In this document: in pieces, positions 18,509 through 26,950 of the stretch
Numbering within the stretch: position 1 is the first letter of the stretch
Layout of the letters: each line of letters begins with the position of its first letter
NCBI GenBank assembly: GCA_947492585.1
Contig: CANLND010000001.1
Span: 124,001 to 188,000, forward strand
Length of the DNA stretch: 64,000 bases
Source: an uncultured Paracoccaceae bacterium
GTDB taxonomy: Bacteria; Pseudomonadota; Alphaproteobacteria; Rhodobacterales; Rhodobacteraceae
Direction of reading: 5' to 3'
The notes under the pieces: model-generated
What the model was told of the DNA's origin: nothing
Databases searched by the model: none
What the model saw: the letters and a program-made list of their open reading frames with translations, nothing else
Position numbers and translations under genes: made by a program

Positions 18509-18912
18509 GAGAGCACTCCAGATTGAAGTTTAGCCTTAAACAAAGGTGAGAAGCAGGGGAACCAAGAATAGAGGAAACCCGTCTTTTTCGCGCTGATTTG
18601 CGCCTTGTGTGAGATTTGCGTTTCATCGATTTAGGCGGCTCTCCCGCGCCTGACATGGATCCGCTGCTGCGCAGCGCACCCGTGCAGCCTTGGGCGTGGC
18701 CTGGCGCCAACGGCGCCAGGCCACGCCCAACGAGCGGAGATCTTTGAGAAAAGATCGACGATGGGCGGGAGTGTTTGGATGCGGTGGTGCGCAGTTCCTG
18801 CGGTTCTATCGGGCGCAGGACGTGTTTGAAAGCCACCCAACAGGGCTTCCACTTGGCACAAAAACCGAGGTATGCTTGCTCATTGACATCTGATCAAAAA
18901 TGGACCCATGAG
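18509..18912. other. 404-base gap between maeB and cdd, with hairpins
   Basis: This should hold the divergent promoters of maeB and the cdd operon. The frame upstream of cdd stays open but reads as low-quality protein. The only clear structures are the long inverted repeat at 18690-18730 and a smaller stem-loop at 18739-18756 (GATCTTT-GAGA-AAAGATC). Confidence 0.6.
18690..18730. repeat. Perfect 19-bp inverted repeat (REP-like hairpin)
   Basis: Two perfectly complementary 19-base arms (18690-18708 and 18712-18730) separated by only AAC, starting TTGGGCGTGGCC and ending in its complement. It lies 180 bases upstream of cdd and is flanked by a second stem-loop. Perfect conservation of long arms in a non-coding gap suggests a repeated extragenic element. 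No transposase is near. Confidence 0.6.
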
Positions 18913-19305
18913 ATGAGCCTAAAAAACGCCGCAACTGCCGTTCGCGACAATGCCCACGCGCCATATTCGAATTTCAAGGTTGGTGCTGCGATCCGGTCAA
19001 TTTCGGGCAACGTCTATGCAGGCTGCAACGTTGAAAACGCCGCATATCCTGAGGGCACATGCGCCGAGGCGGGCGCCATTGCGGCCATGGTAGCAGCCGG
19101 TGAAACGGAATTGGTCGAGGTTTATGTGATCGCGGATTGCCCCTCGCCCATCCCGCCCTGTGGGGGCTGTCGTCAGAAGCTGGCGGAATTTGGCGCGACA
19201 GATGTTGCGGTGACCATGGCCACACTCACAGGCAAGGAACAAACGGCAACCATTGGGGATCTGTTGCCTGGTGGGTTCGGCGCTGATTTCCTGGACCGTC
19301 CGTGA
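18913..19305 (+). CDS. cdd: Cytidine deaminase
   Basis: Deaminates cytidine and deoxycytidine to uridine forms. The 130-aa protein is the small tetrameric type with the complete zinc site: Cys50 and the proton-shuttle Glu52 in GTCAEAGA, and Cys83 and Cys86 in PPCGGC. APYSNFKVGAAI is the usual N-terminal signature. The start is the ATG at 18913, since the open frame upstream does not match the family. It is the first gene of a salvage operon, with deoA starting 3 bases after its stop. Confidence 0.95.
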   Translation: MSLKNAATAVRDNAHAPYSNFKVGAAIRSISGNVYAGCNVENAAYPEGTCAEAGAIAAMVAAGETELVEVYVIADCPSPIPPCGGCRQKLAEFGATDVAVTMATLTGKEQTATIGDLLPGGFGADFLDRP

Positions 19306-19308
19306 TCA

Positions 19309-20625
19309 ATGGATGCGCGCGCCATTATTGCTGGGTTACGACAGGGCCAAAGTCCCGCATTGAGTGAGCTGCGGTGGTTTGCGCAGGGGCTTGCGGATGG
19401 ATCCGTCAGTGACGCGCAGGCTGGGGCCTTTGCTATGGCGGTGTGTCTGCAGGGGCTGGACACCGAGGGCCGTAGCGCGTTGACGCTGGCGATGCGGGAC
19501 ACTGGTGATGTGTTGACATGGGATGTGGACGGTCCAGTGCTGGACAAACATTCCACTGGGGGGGTGGGTGACTGCGTTTCGCTCCTGCTTGCACCGGCGC
19601 TTGCGGAATGTGGTGCGTATGTGCCGATGATCTCAGGCCGTGGCCTGGGGCATACCGGGGGCACGCTGGATAAGTTAGAGGCCATTCCTGAGGTCTCTAC
19701 GCAGATTGAACAGGGCCGTCTTGTTCAGATTTTGCAGGACGTCGGCTGCGCCATTGTCGGCGCGACTGCGCAGATCGCACCGGCGGACAAACGTCTGTAC
19801 GCCATTCGCGATGTCACCGGTACAGTGGAAAGCCTCGATCTGATAACCGCATCCATCCTGTCAAAAAAGCTGGCCGTCAGCCCGGATGTATTGGTGCTGG
19901 ACGTAAAAGTCGGCTCGGGTGCGTTCATGAAATCGATAGAGGAGGCGCGGGCGCTGGCACGGGCGTTGCGGGACAGCGCCAATGCCGCAGGATGCCAGAC
20001 ATCTGCATTTATCACCGATATGAATCAACCGCTTGCGCGAAATTTGGGCAACGCGCTGGAAATTCGTGAGGTGATGCACACCCTGACGGGAGGGGCTGCG
20101 GTTTGTGACGACAGCCGTCTTGTTCAAATCACTTGCGACCTGGGCGGCGCCTTGTTGGCGGACGCGGGGCTGGCCGCGGACCCGGAAGACGGACAAAAGA
20201 AAATCCGCGCGGTGATCCGTGAGGGGGGGGCTGCCGCGCGGTTTGCTCGGATGATCGCAGCCATGGGCGGCCCGACGGATTTTCTGACCCGGTGGCACAG
20301 CCAGTTGCCCGTCGCACCGGTTCAGCGTGTGGTGGCGGCAGATATGTCTGGTATTCTGTCACATATCGATGGGGAAGCGTTGGGCATGTGTGTTGTGCAC
20401 CTTGGCGGTGGGCGTCTGGTCGAAAGCGATCAGATCGATCCCAGTGTGGGCCTGTCTGATCTGCTGCCTTTGGGCAGTACGGTTGTGCAGGGCAGGCCAA
20501 TTGTTACGATCCATGCCGCCGACGATGAGGCGGCAGATCGGGCTGAGGCGACGGTGCGGGCCGCGATCGAGATCTCAACCACTGCGCCCAACCTACCCGC
20601 GTTGATCCGAGAAAGGATCACCTGA
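19309..20625 (+). CDS. deoA: Thymidine phosphorylase
   Basis: Splits thymidine or deoxyuridine with phosphate into base and deoxyribose-1-phosphate. The 438-aa length is that of E. coli DeoA. The glycine-rich phosphate site KHSTGGVGD (80-88) and the segments SGRGLGHTGGTLDKLE and LVLDVKVGSGAFMK are diagnostic. It starts 3 bases after cdd, and its TGA overlaps the deoB ATG by one base, so the three are translationally coupled. It uses the deoxyuridine made by Cdd and hands the sugar phosphate to DeoB. Confidence 0.96.
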   Translation: MDARAIIAGLRQGQSPALSELRWFAQGLADGSVSDAQAGAFAMAVCLQGLDTEGRSALTLAMRDTGDVLTWDVDGPVLDKHSTGGVGDCVSLLLAPALAECGAYVPMISGRGLGHTGGTLDKLEAIPEVSTQIEQGRLVQILQDVGCAIVGATAQIAPADKRLYAIRDVTGTVESLDLITASILSKKLAVSPDVLVLDVKVGSGAFMKSIEEARALARALRDSANAAGCQTSAFITDMNQPLARNLGNALEIREVMHTLTGGAAVCDDSRLVQITCDLGGALLADAGLAADPEDGQKKIRAVIREGGAAARFARMIAAMGGPTDFLTRWHSQLPVAPVQRVVAADMSGILSHIDGEALGMCVVHLGGGRLVESDQIDPSVGLSDLLPLGSTVVQGRPIVTIHAADDEAADRAEATVRAAIEISTTAPNLPALIRERIT

Positions 20626-21836
20626 TGGCGCGCGCCTTTCTTGTTGTGATGGACTCTGTTGGCATTGGTGGTGCGCGTGATGCCGGCGCATATTATAACC
20701 GGGACTTACCTGATCTTGGGGCCAATACGCTGGCCCATATCGCTCAAGCGTGTGCAGCGGGGCGGGCCGAGGAGGGGCGCAGCGGTCCGCTTTGTCTCCC
20801 CAACCTTGACAGCCTTGGGCTTGGTGCTGCGATGCGGCTGGCCTCTTCCGTGCCTTTTTCCGGGTTGACCGCATCTGCGACAGGGCGCTGGGGCTGCGCA
20901 AATGAAATGAGCCCCGGTAAAGACACACCGACAGGTCACTGGGAACTGGCCGGAGTGCCCGTTCCGTGGCAATGGCACGTCTTTGGGGATCAGACCCCGG
21001 CGTTTGATGCCGACCTTTCGGCTTATGTCGCGAAACTGGCCGTCACCGATGGAATTTTGGGCAATTGTCATGGCTCGGGCACCGATATGCTGGATCAATT
21101 TGGCGCGGCACATCTGCAGTCTGGGTGGCCGATCTGTTACACGTCGGCAGACAGTGTCTTTCAGATTGCCGCCCATGAGGAGCGTTTTGGGCGGGACCGA
21201 TTGTTGGCGCTGTGTGAGGCGGTTGCACCGCGGTTACACGCGATGAAAGTAGGGCGTGTTATTGCGCGGCCTTTTGTTGGAGATTGTGAAACCGGGTTCA
21301 CACGGACCGCGCATCGGCGCGATTACGCTATGCGCCCGCCTGCGCCGGTCCTGACCAATTGGGTCCAGAATGCGGGACAGACGGTGCACGCCATTGGCAA
21401 GATCGGTGATATTTTCTCTATGGAAGGCATTGATACGGTTGATAAGGGGCCAGATTCCAAATTGATGCAGGATCTCTTTGATCGCATAGAGACGGCCGAT
21501 GACGGCAGCCTGACATTTGCCAATTTCGTTGAGTTTGACAGCGTGTATGGTCATCGCCGTGACGTTGCCGGATACGCGCGCGCGCTGGAATGGTTTGATG
21601 CCGAACTGGGCAAATTGTTGCCACGCCTGCGGGGGGGCGATCTGTTGGTCGTGACGGCAGATCACGGGAATGACCCGACTTGGCCCGGCACCGACCACAC
21701 GCGCGAACGGGTGCCGGTCCTGGTGGCGGGCGCCGGGGCCGGACCACTTGGGCACGTCGGCTTTGCCGATGTGGCCGCCAGCATCGCGAAACATCTGAAT
21801 GTTGCCAATGCAGGCACCGGGCGCAGTTTTATTTGA
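20625..21836 (+). CDS. deoB: Phosphopentomutase
   Basis: Moves phosphate from C1 to C5 of ribose or deoxyribose. The protein has 403 aa with alkaline-phosphatase-type metal sites: VMDSVGIGG at the start, and [19 protein letters not shown] near the end, carrying the conserved Asp and His ligands. [12 protein letters not shown] holds the phosphorylated Thr region. The start codon overlaps the deoA stop. A small stem-loop (TTTGATC/GATCAAA, 21832-21849) spans its stop codon before upp. Confidence 0.96.
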   Translation: MARAFLVVMDSVGIGGARDAGAYYNRDLPDLGANTLAHIAQACAAGRAEEGRSGPLCLPNLDSLGLGAAMRLASSVPFSGLTASATGRWGCANEMSPGKDTPTGHWELAGVPVPWQWHVFGDQTPAFDADLSAYVAKLAVTDGILGNCHGSGTDMLDQFGAAHLQSGWPICYTSADSVFQIAAHEERFGRDRLLALCEAVAPRLHAMKVGRVIARPFVGDCETGFTRTAHRRDYAMRPPAPVLTNWVQNAGQTVHAIGKIGDIFSMEGIDTVDKGPDSKLMQDLFDRIETADDGSLTFANFVEFDSVYGHRRDVAGYARALEWFDAELGKLLPRLRGGDLLVVTADHGNDPTWPGTDHTRERVPVLVAGAGAGPLGHVGFADVAASIAKHLNVANAGTGRSFI

Positions 21837-21912
21837 TCTGTTGATCAAAAAACATGGGCCGCATAATGAGAGCATAACCCTCACGGCCGGCATATACGGG
21901 AGACTACGGACC

Positions 21913-22545
21913 ATGAACGATCATTTGACTGTTGTTGATCACCCTTTGGTGCAACACAAGCTGACCCTGATGAGGGACAAGGCCACGTCAACGTCGGAGT
22001 TTCGCCGCCTGCTGCGGGAAATTACCCAGCTGCTGGCGTATGAGATCACGCGCAATATGCCGTTGACCACGACCACGATCGATACACCGATGGAAGAAAT
22101 GGAAGCGCCTATTCTCGCGGGTAAAAAGCTGGCGTTGGTGTCGATCTTGCGTGCGGGCAATGGCATGCTTGATGGGGTGCTTGAACTGATCCCGTCTGCC
22201 CGCGTTGGGTTTGTCGGACTGTACCGTGATGAAGAAACGCTAAAGCCGGTGCAGTACTATTTTAAAGCGCCCGAAGGAATGCAGGACCGTCTGGTGATTG
22301 CCGTTGATCCGATGCTGGCAACTGGGAATTCCTCGGCTGCGGCGATTGATCTTTTGAAAGACGCGGGCGCGACCAACATTAAGTTCCTGTGCCTTTTGGC
22401 GTCACCTGAAGGCGTAGACAGGATGAAAGAACTGCACCCTGATGTGCCAATTGTCACCGCCTCCCTAGATCGTCAACTGAACGAAAAAGGGTATATTCTT
22501 CCCGGTCTTGGCGACGCGGGCGACCGGATGTTTGGCACCAAATAA
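21913..22545 (+). CDS. upp: Uracil phosphoribosyltransferase
   Basis: Makes UMP from uracil and PRPP, completing pyrimidine recovery from nucleosides. The 210-aa protein carries the PRPP-binding loop [15 protein letters not shown] (131-145) and the uracil-site [13 protein letters not shown] near the C-terminus, both typical of Upp. The ATG at 21913 is used, and the 38 in-frame residues ahead are not family-like. The gene lies 76 bases after deoB, on the same strand and likely the same transcript, and ends at a hairpin at 22576. Confidence 0.96.
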   Translation: MNDHLTVVDHPLVQHKLTLMRDKATSTSEFRRLLREITQLLAYEITRNMPLTTTTIDTPMEEMEAPILAGKKLALVSILRAGNGMLDGVLELIPSARVGFVGLYRDEETLKPVQYYFKAPEGMQDRLVIAVDPMLATGNSSAAAIDLLKDAGATNIKFLCLLASPEGVDRMKELHPDVPIVTASLDRQLNEKGYILPGLGDAGDRMFGTK

Positions 22546-22575
22546 GCGCGTTTTTCAAAAACCACGGCATCAGTA

Positions 22576-22604
22576 GGGCAGATCCGCAACGATCTGCCCA
22601 ATTT
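22576..22604 (+). terminator. Terminator of the cdd-deoA-deoB-upp operon
   Basis: A perfect 9-bp stem (GGGCAGATC with GATCTGCCC), loop CGCAAC, followed by AATTTC, 30 bases past the upp stop. The short T-tract makes it a moderate terminator. Confidence 0.7.
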
Positions 22605-22684
22605 CTGCCACAAACTGCCTAGGGGCATCTTTACTCAAAATTACTAATCAGGCATCCTTCCCCCATATTTTGTGGGGCACGGGC

Positions 22685-24076
22685 ATGAAAATAACTAGAA
22701 TTATTGCGCTTGGCATTTTTGCGGGAACTTTGGGGTGGAGCACAGCGCAGGCGCAGAATCTGCGTGCCTCGGGACCACCGGCCGAAATTCCACCAGCCTC
22801 ATATACGGGCAAACAATATGTCGATAGCCGGGGGTGTGTGTACATCCGCGCAGGCATCGATGGCAGCGTAAACTGGGTGCCCCGTGTGGCGCGCAGCCGA
22901 AAGCAGTTGTGCGGTTTTGAACCCAGCCGGGTTGCCGGAACTGCGCGGGCCTCTGTGTCACAAGAGACCGCACCCGAGCTGATCACATTGCCGGACGCCC
23001 AACGCCCTGCCGCAGCCGCGCCTGCGCCCGCGCGGGCGAAGAAGGCAGCGCCTCAGACCCTGCGCCAAACACCCCGCCGCACGACGAATGTGACCAGCCC
23101 CTCTGTTCAGGTTAGACGTCCCGCCGCTGTTGTGGTGCCGCAAAAACCCCGTCGCAACGTTGTTGTTGCACCACAGGTCAAGCCCCGCGTGGCGCAACCG
23201 CAGCCGCCGCAGGCCAAACCTCGGGTGGTTGTCAAACGTGTAATACGGGCACCCGCGCCCGCCGCGCCGTCGGCTTCAAATGCGGGCCCCTGCCAAGGGG
23301 CGTCGGCGATCAGCCAGCAGTACATCAATGCCAGCGGCGCCCGCTGTGGGCCGCAATCCGAGGGGCCGGTCAGCTATGGAACAGGCTCTGGCATTGGGCC
23401 GCAGTCCTATCTTGCCCCCAACACGCGTGTGGTGCCTGCGCATGTGTATCAGATGCGTAAACAGTCTGCAGATCTGCGCGTGCCAGCGGGATATCAGACC
23501 GTGTGGGCGGATGATCGTTTGAACCTGCGCCGCGCAGAAGGCGTACTGAATCCCGGACCTGCGCCTGCGGGGATTGGGCGGAAATACCAGCCTGCCTTTG
23601 CCACGCAGGATCGTTACAATACACAACGTGGTCAGGGACGCGCTGACGGGACTGCCGCAATGGCGCAAGTGTGGACAGAGACGTTGCCCCGCAAATTGGT
23701 CCCCGTTGCCGTTACGGGACAAACAATCAAGCGCCGTCGCACCACCCGCAAGGTCTATGAGGCAACACCTGTGGCAAGCCCTCAGACCTATTCGATTTCA
23801 AGCCGATCTGCGCCCGCGGCGGCGGCCGTTTCGCAGGCAGTCACCGCCCCGCGCCGGTATGTGCGCGCTGCAACCTTCTCTGATACATCCAAGGCGTCAT
23901 TGGCTCTGCAACGCCTTCGGGCCACAGGTTTGCCCGTTCGAATGGGACGCGTGAACCGCAATGGTCAGGTGTATTCAGTGGTTCTGGCGGGTCCCTTTGG
24001 TGAAAGCCAAGCGGCTGGGACGGCTTTGCAGCGGGTCAAACGTGCGGGTTTCACCGGTGCGCGGCTGAGCAAATAG
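22685..24076 (+). CDS. Secreted SPOR-domain protein
   Basis: A 463-aa protein. A signal peptide (ITRIIALGIFAGTLGWSTAQA) is followed by a Cys-containing domain, a long Pro/Ala/Arg-rich basic linker (about residues 100-210), and a C-terminal SPOR domain of about 75 residues starting at RYVRAATFSDTSKASLALQRL and ending VLAGPFGESQAAGTALQRV. SPOR domains bind denuded peptidoglycan glycans at division sites, so the protein is probably a periplasmic cell-wall or division factor. The middle region is not recognisable. The ATG at 22685 gives the best signal peptide; an ATG five codons upstream is possible. It is transcribed alone. Confidence 0.8.
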   Translation: MKITRIIALGIFAGTLGWSTAQAQNLRASGPPAEIPPASYTGKQYVDSRGCVYIRAGIDGSVNWVPRVARSRKQLCGFEPSRVAGTARASVSQETAPELITLPDAQRPAAAAPAPARAKKAAPQTLRQTPRRTTNVTSPSVQVRRPAAVVVPQKPRRNVVVAPQVKPRVAQPQPPQAKPRVVVKRVIRAPAPAAPSASNAGPCQGASAISQQYINASGARCGPQSEGPVSYGTGSGIGPQSYLAPNTRVVPAHVYQMRKQSADLRVPAGYQTVWADDRLNLRRAEGVLNPGPAPAGIGRKYQPAFATQDRYNTQRGQGRADGTAAMAQVWTETLPRKLVPVAVTGQTIKRRRTTRKVYEATPVASPQTYSISSRSAPAAAAVSQAVTAPRRYVRAATFSDTSKASLALQRLRATGLPVRMGRVNRNGQVYSVVLAGPFGESQAAGTALQRVKRAGFTGARLSK

Positions 24077-24103
24077 ATCTGCGACTTTCAGTTCTGAAAA
24101 TGT

Positions 24104-24131
24104 AAAAAGGGCCGGTCGTTTGACTGGCCCT
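24104..24131. terminator. Bidirectional terminator between the SPOR gene and the M48-like gene
   Basis: A 10-bp stem (AGGGCCGGTC with GACTGGCCCT, one G-U pair) and a GTTT loop. On the minus strand it is followed by five T, a good intrinsic terminator for the gene ending at 24145. On the plus strand it is followed by ATTTG. Confidence 0.75.
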
Positions 24132-24144
24132 ATTTGCATGCAGT

Positions 24145-25155
24145 TTAACCGCAGATGCCTTGCAGCGTGACCCATTGCTGGTCGTTCAATACCGGCCCAA
24201 CCGAGCGCTGTGCCATTGGGTCAAACTCTATCAGCGATAGCGTGGTTTCACCCGTTGCATCCAGTGCGTAACCATAAGGCGAGGATGAAATGGCGCTGTC
24301 GTCAAAAGCCGCCAAAAGCGGAGCTTCGTCCACCGGCGGGCGGGGGTGGGTCAGTGCGGTTTCGACGTATTGGTTGAGCGTATCCTGACGCAGCTCTCCG
24401 GTGGTGAGCAATCTAAACGACGTGCGCAGGCCTCCCACTGCCAGTAGAGCCGCAAGCGGGTCCTGCTGTTGCGCACGGAGCCGTTCGGCAAGGACAACAC
24501 CCGCCGCAACGGCAGGGTCTTCTTGGTCTTCGATGAACGACCGATTGAGCAGAATAATACCACCGGGCAGGGCGAGGCTGGTCTTTACTCCGGTCCGAAC
24601 GACCGCGATCTGTTTAACGTTTGTACGCGTGGCAAGGTAGTGTAGCAGTGCAGTCGTTTCCGGGGTGGTACAGATGGGGCCGGTCTGTTGTTCGATCCGG
24701 CTCAAAAGGGCGTGACCGATCGCCGTGCGGTTGGCATCGGGCACAACGCTGGCGGCATGCTGCTGCAACCCCTCGGGCAACCACAAGGTCACGGCGGCGG
24801 CTGCGGCGGCCACGACGCCCAACACAGTGAGCCTGCGCAACCGCCCTGTATGGGGGCGAGCGCGATCAATGGCGCCACGGACCTTATCGATTGCCTCCAG
24901 CATGATGACTTCATCCTGGCCAAGCTCCAAGGTTTCAGCTGGATCGCCATCGGGGTGAAACACGGCCGGAAACGCGCCGGGGTTCTTGCGCTCAATCGCC
25001 GCCAGAGACCAATGGGCCAATGGTCGGTCCTGTAGATCCGTAATGGTGAGCGTCGCCTCTCCGATAGAGACGATGACATCACAGCGTTTCGCCCTAGGGC
25101 CATTGCGCCACGATCCTGCTGCCTCAAGCCGTTGAAATTCCCTGAGTGCTGTCAT
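24145..25155 (-). CDS. M48-like membrane protein without the HExxH zinc motif
   Basis: A 336-aa protein with one transmembrane segment (about residues 107-126) after a 100-residue cytoplasmic part containing IVSIGEATLTITD. The C-terminal part follows the plan of M48 (Ste24/HtpX-like) metallopeptidases: SLALPGGIILLNRSFIEDQEDPAVAAG corresponds to the usual GG-x-I strand before the zinc helix. Where HExxH should follow, the sequence is VVLAERLR, so both zinc histidines are gone. It is therefore likely a non-catalytic relative. The start is placed at 25155, because a Met 17 codons upstream adds residues with no clear role. It ends at a shared terminator. Confidence 0.6.
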   Translation of the reverse strand: MTALREFQRLEAAGSWRNGPRAKRCDVIVSIGEATLTITDLQDRPLAHWSLAAIERKNPGAFPAVFHPDGDPAETLELGQDEVIMLEAIDKVRGAIDRARPHTGRLRRLTVLGVVAAAAAAVTLWLPEGLQQHAASVVPDANRTAIGHALLSRIEQQTGPICTTPETTALLHYLATRTNVKQIAVVRTGVKTSLALPGGIILLNRSFIEDQEDPAVAAGVVLAERLRAQQQDPLAALLAVGGLRTSFRLLTTGELRQDTLNQYVETALTHPRPPVDEAPLLAAFDDSAISSSPYGYALDATGETTLSLIEFDPMAQRSVGPVLNDQQWVTLQGICG

Positions 25156-25338
25156 TGCTGCTGTCTGCTCGCTCGCATCATGTGTTTTGGCGCAGAGTAA
25201 CCGCATATGGTTGCGGCTTCAAACCTCTTTGCAACTCGATAATCCGGTACATGGCTATCTCAGGGTATGAACGGCCCGCTGACGGGGGGCATGAGTAATC
25301 CTCTTTTCATCCCCAGAGCAAACACTTAGCCTAGGCCT

Positions 25339-26004
25339 ATGATCTTGTCAGTTGGCCGTACCTATTTGTTTGTTCACAGTCCCAAGACCGGCGGCACGGC
25401 GCTGGCACTGGCGCTTGAGGCGCGGGCCATGGCGGATGATCTGATGCTGGGGGACACGCCAAAGGCACGCAAACGGCGCAGACGGCTTGACGGCGTGTCG
25501 ACGCGGGGGCGGTTGTGGAAACACTCTACCCGTGCCGACCTTGAAGGGATTGTGCCGGCCGATGTGATGGAGCGCCTGTTCACGTTTACTTTGGTGCGGA
25601 ACCCATGGGATCGGATGGTGAGCTACTATTGCTGGCTTCAATCCCAGCGATTTGAACATCCCGCGGTGGCGCTTGCGCAGCGATTGGAGTTTGCAGAGTT
25701 CCTGTGTCATCCACATACCCTGCAGAGTTTAAAGGCAAATCCAGCGTCATCATACACCCGCGATTCAGAGGGGCGGGATCGATGTAACCTGTATATCCGT
25801 CTTGAACATTTCCAAGAAGATGCGCGACCTTTGTTTGATCACCTCGGGTTTGATCTGAAGTTGCCGCGGGTCAATCAAAGCACACGCGGGGCGGATTGGC
25901 GGCCATATTTCACGGAAAAAACTGCTGAAATGATCGCGCAGTGTTGCGCTGAAGATATCGGACGATTTGAATACTCTTTTAATGATTTCGCCTTAACACC
26001 GTAG
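25339..26004 (+). CDS. Sulfotransferase-family protein
   Basis: A 221-aa protein with the PAPS-binding elements of the family: the 5'-phosphosulfate loop SPKTGGTAL (14-22) and the 3'-phosphate motif VRNPWDRMVSYY (86-97, with Ser95). No membrane segment is present, so it should be cytosolic. Family members transfer sulfate from PAPS to sugars, lipids or small molecules; the acceptor is unknown. The neighbour is a Hint-domain gene 49 bases downstream on the same strand. Such pairs occur around surface or exopolysaccharide proteins in Roseobacters, but this is context only. Confidence 0.8.
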   Translation: MILSVGRTYLFVHSPKTGGTALALALEARAMADDLMLGDTPKARKRRRRLDGVSTRGRLWKHSTRADLEGIVPADVMERLFTFTLVRNPWDRMVSYYCWLQSQRFEHPAVALAQRLEFAEFLCHPHTLQSLKANPASSYTRDSEGRDRCNLYIRLEHFQEDARPLFDHLGFDLKLPRVNQSTRGADWRPYFTEKTAEMIAQCCAEDIGRFEYSFNDFALTP

Positions 26005-26053
26005 CACGACATGCAGCCCAGCTGGCTGGCATTATTGGTTGGAAAGGTGACGG

Positions 26054-26743
26054 ATGTTGGAATGGTTGACGAAACGCGACGGCAATGCAGGTTATGAAAC
26101 TATGGATCTTCGTGTGCCACTGGTGCCCACTGGATGCGGCGGGTTTCTGGCGGGTACGCGGGTGGCGTCAAACCTAGGCTGGCGCGCGATTGAGGCCTTG
26201 GATGTTGGGGATCAGGTTCTGACCTTTGATCACGGCATGCAGCCCATTACAGAAATGCATCGCGATTCACTGGTTTGGACCGGCGGGGCCGTTGCCCCCC
26301 TGCGGGCCCCGGTGTTTGTTCCCTCTGACGCTTTGCACAATCGCGCACCTGTCTGGATGATGCCGGATCAGGGGGTGTTGATTGAAAGCGACCTGATTGA
26401 AAACCTGTTTGACGATCCGTTTGCCATTGTCCCGGCATGTACGCTGGTAGGGTATCGCGGGATTGAGCGGGTGACACCGGGCCAGAAGATGAACGTTGTG
26501 ATGCCACGGTTCGCCGAGGATCAGGCCATTTATCTTGAAGCCGGGACCTTGGGGTACAGCCCCGCCAAACGCGATTTGATCACCTATGGCGTCGAGGCGC
26601 AGGATACCCTTTACCGTGTTCTGTCGACAGAGGATGCACGCTCTTTGGTGGTTGATCTCATCGCTCAGGATGATGCGTTTACGGCGGAAATTCCGTTTAC
26701 GCCCTCACCGGATGGAAGCAATCCATTTGGAATGCACACTTAG
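26054..26743 (+). CDS. Hint-domain protein
   Basis: A 229-aa protein built around a bacterial Hint (Hedgehog/intein-type) domain. It shows the usual opening CGGFLAGTRVASNLGWRAIE with a candidate nucleophile Cys28, VGDQVLTFDHG, and HNRAPVWMMPDQGVLIES for the histidine-bearing strand. In Roseobacters these domains are common as stand-alone proteins or at the end of large adhesins and are thought to self-process. There is no extein-like C-terminal residue pattern, so it is not an intein. It ends in a short hairpin. Confidence 0.8.
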   Translation: MLEWLTKRDGNAGYETMDLRVPLVPTGCGGFLAGTRVASNLGWRAIEALDVGDQVLTFDHGMQPITEMHRDSLVWTGGAVAPLRAPVFVPSDALHNRAPVWMMPDQGVLIESDLIENLFDDPFAIVPACTLVGYRGIERVTPGQKMNVVMPRFAEDQAIYLEAGTLGYSPAKRDLITYGVEAQDTLYRVLSTEDARSLVVDLIAQDDAFTAEIPFTPSPDGSNPFGMHT

Positions 26744-26752
26744 CAATAAACT

Positions 26753-26772
26753 CGCCCCAAAGGGGCGTTCAT
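26753..26772 (+). terminator. Short hairpin after the Hint-domain gene
   Basis: A 6-bp perfect stem (CGCCCC-AAA-GGGGCG, 26753-26767) begins 9 bases past the stop and is followed by TTC. It is a weak intrinsic terminator. Confidence 0.5.
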
Positions 26773-26950
26773 CTGGCAAGATCGAGCAGCCAGTTATGCA
26801 GGTAGGGAAACCTCTACCTGCATTTTTGCGTACCACGGCTGGCCCAAGTGGAGCGATCGCCTGCGACACGTCCCTTGATCGACATTGACACAGGCGGCCA
26901 AGGGAGTGTTGCGCAGGTCAGGCGTGATTTGGGCGCAGGTCGCGACCGCG

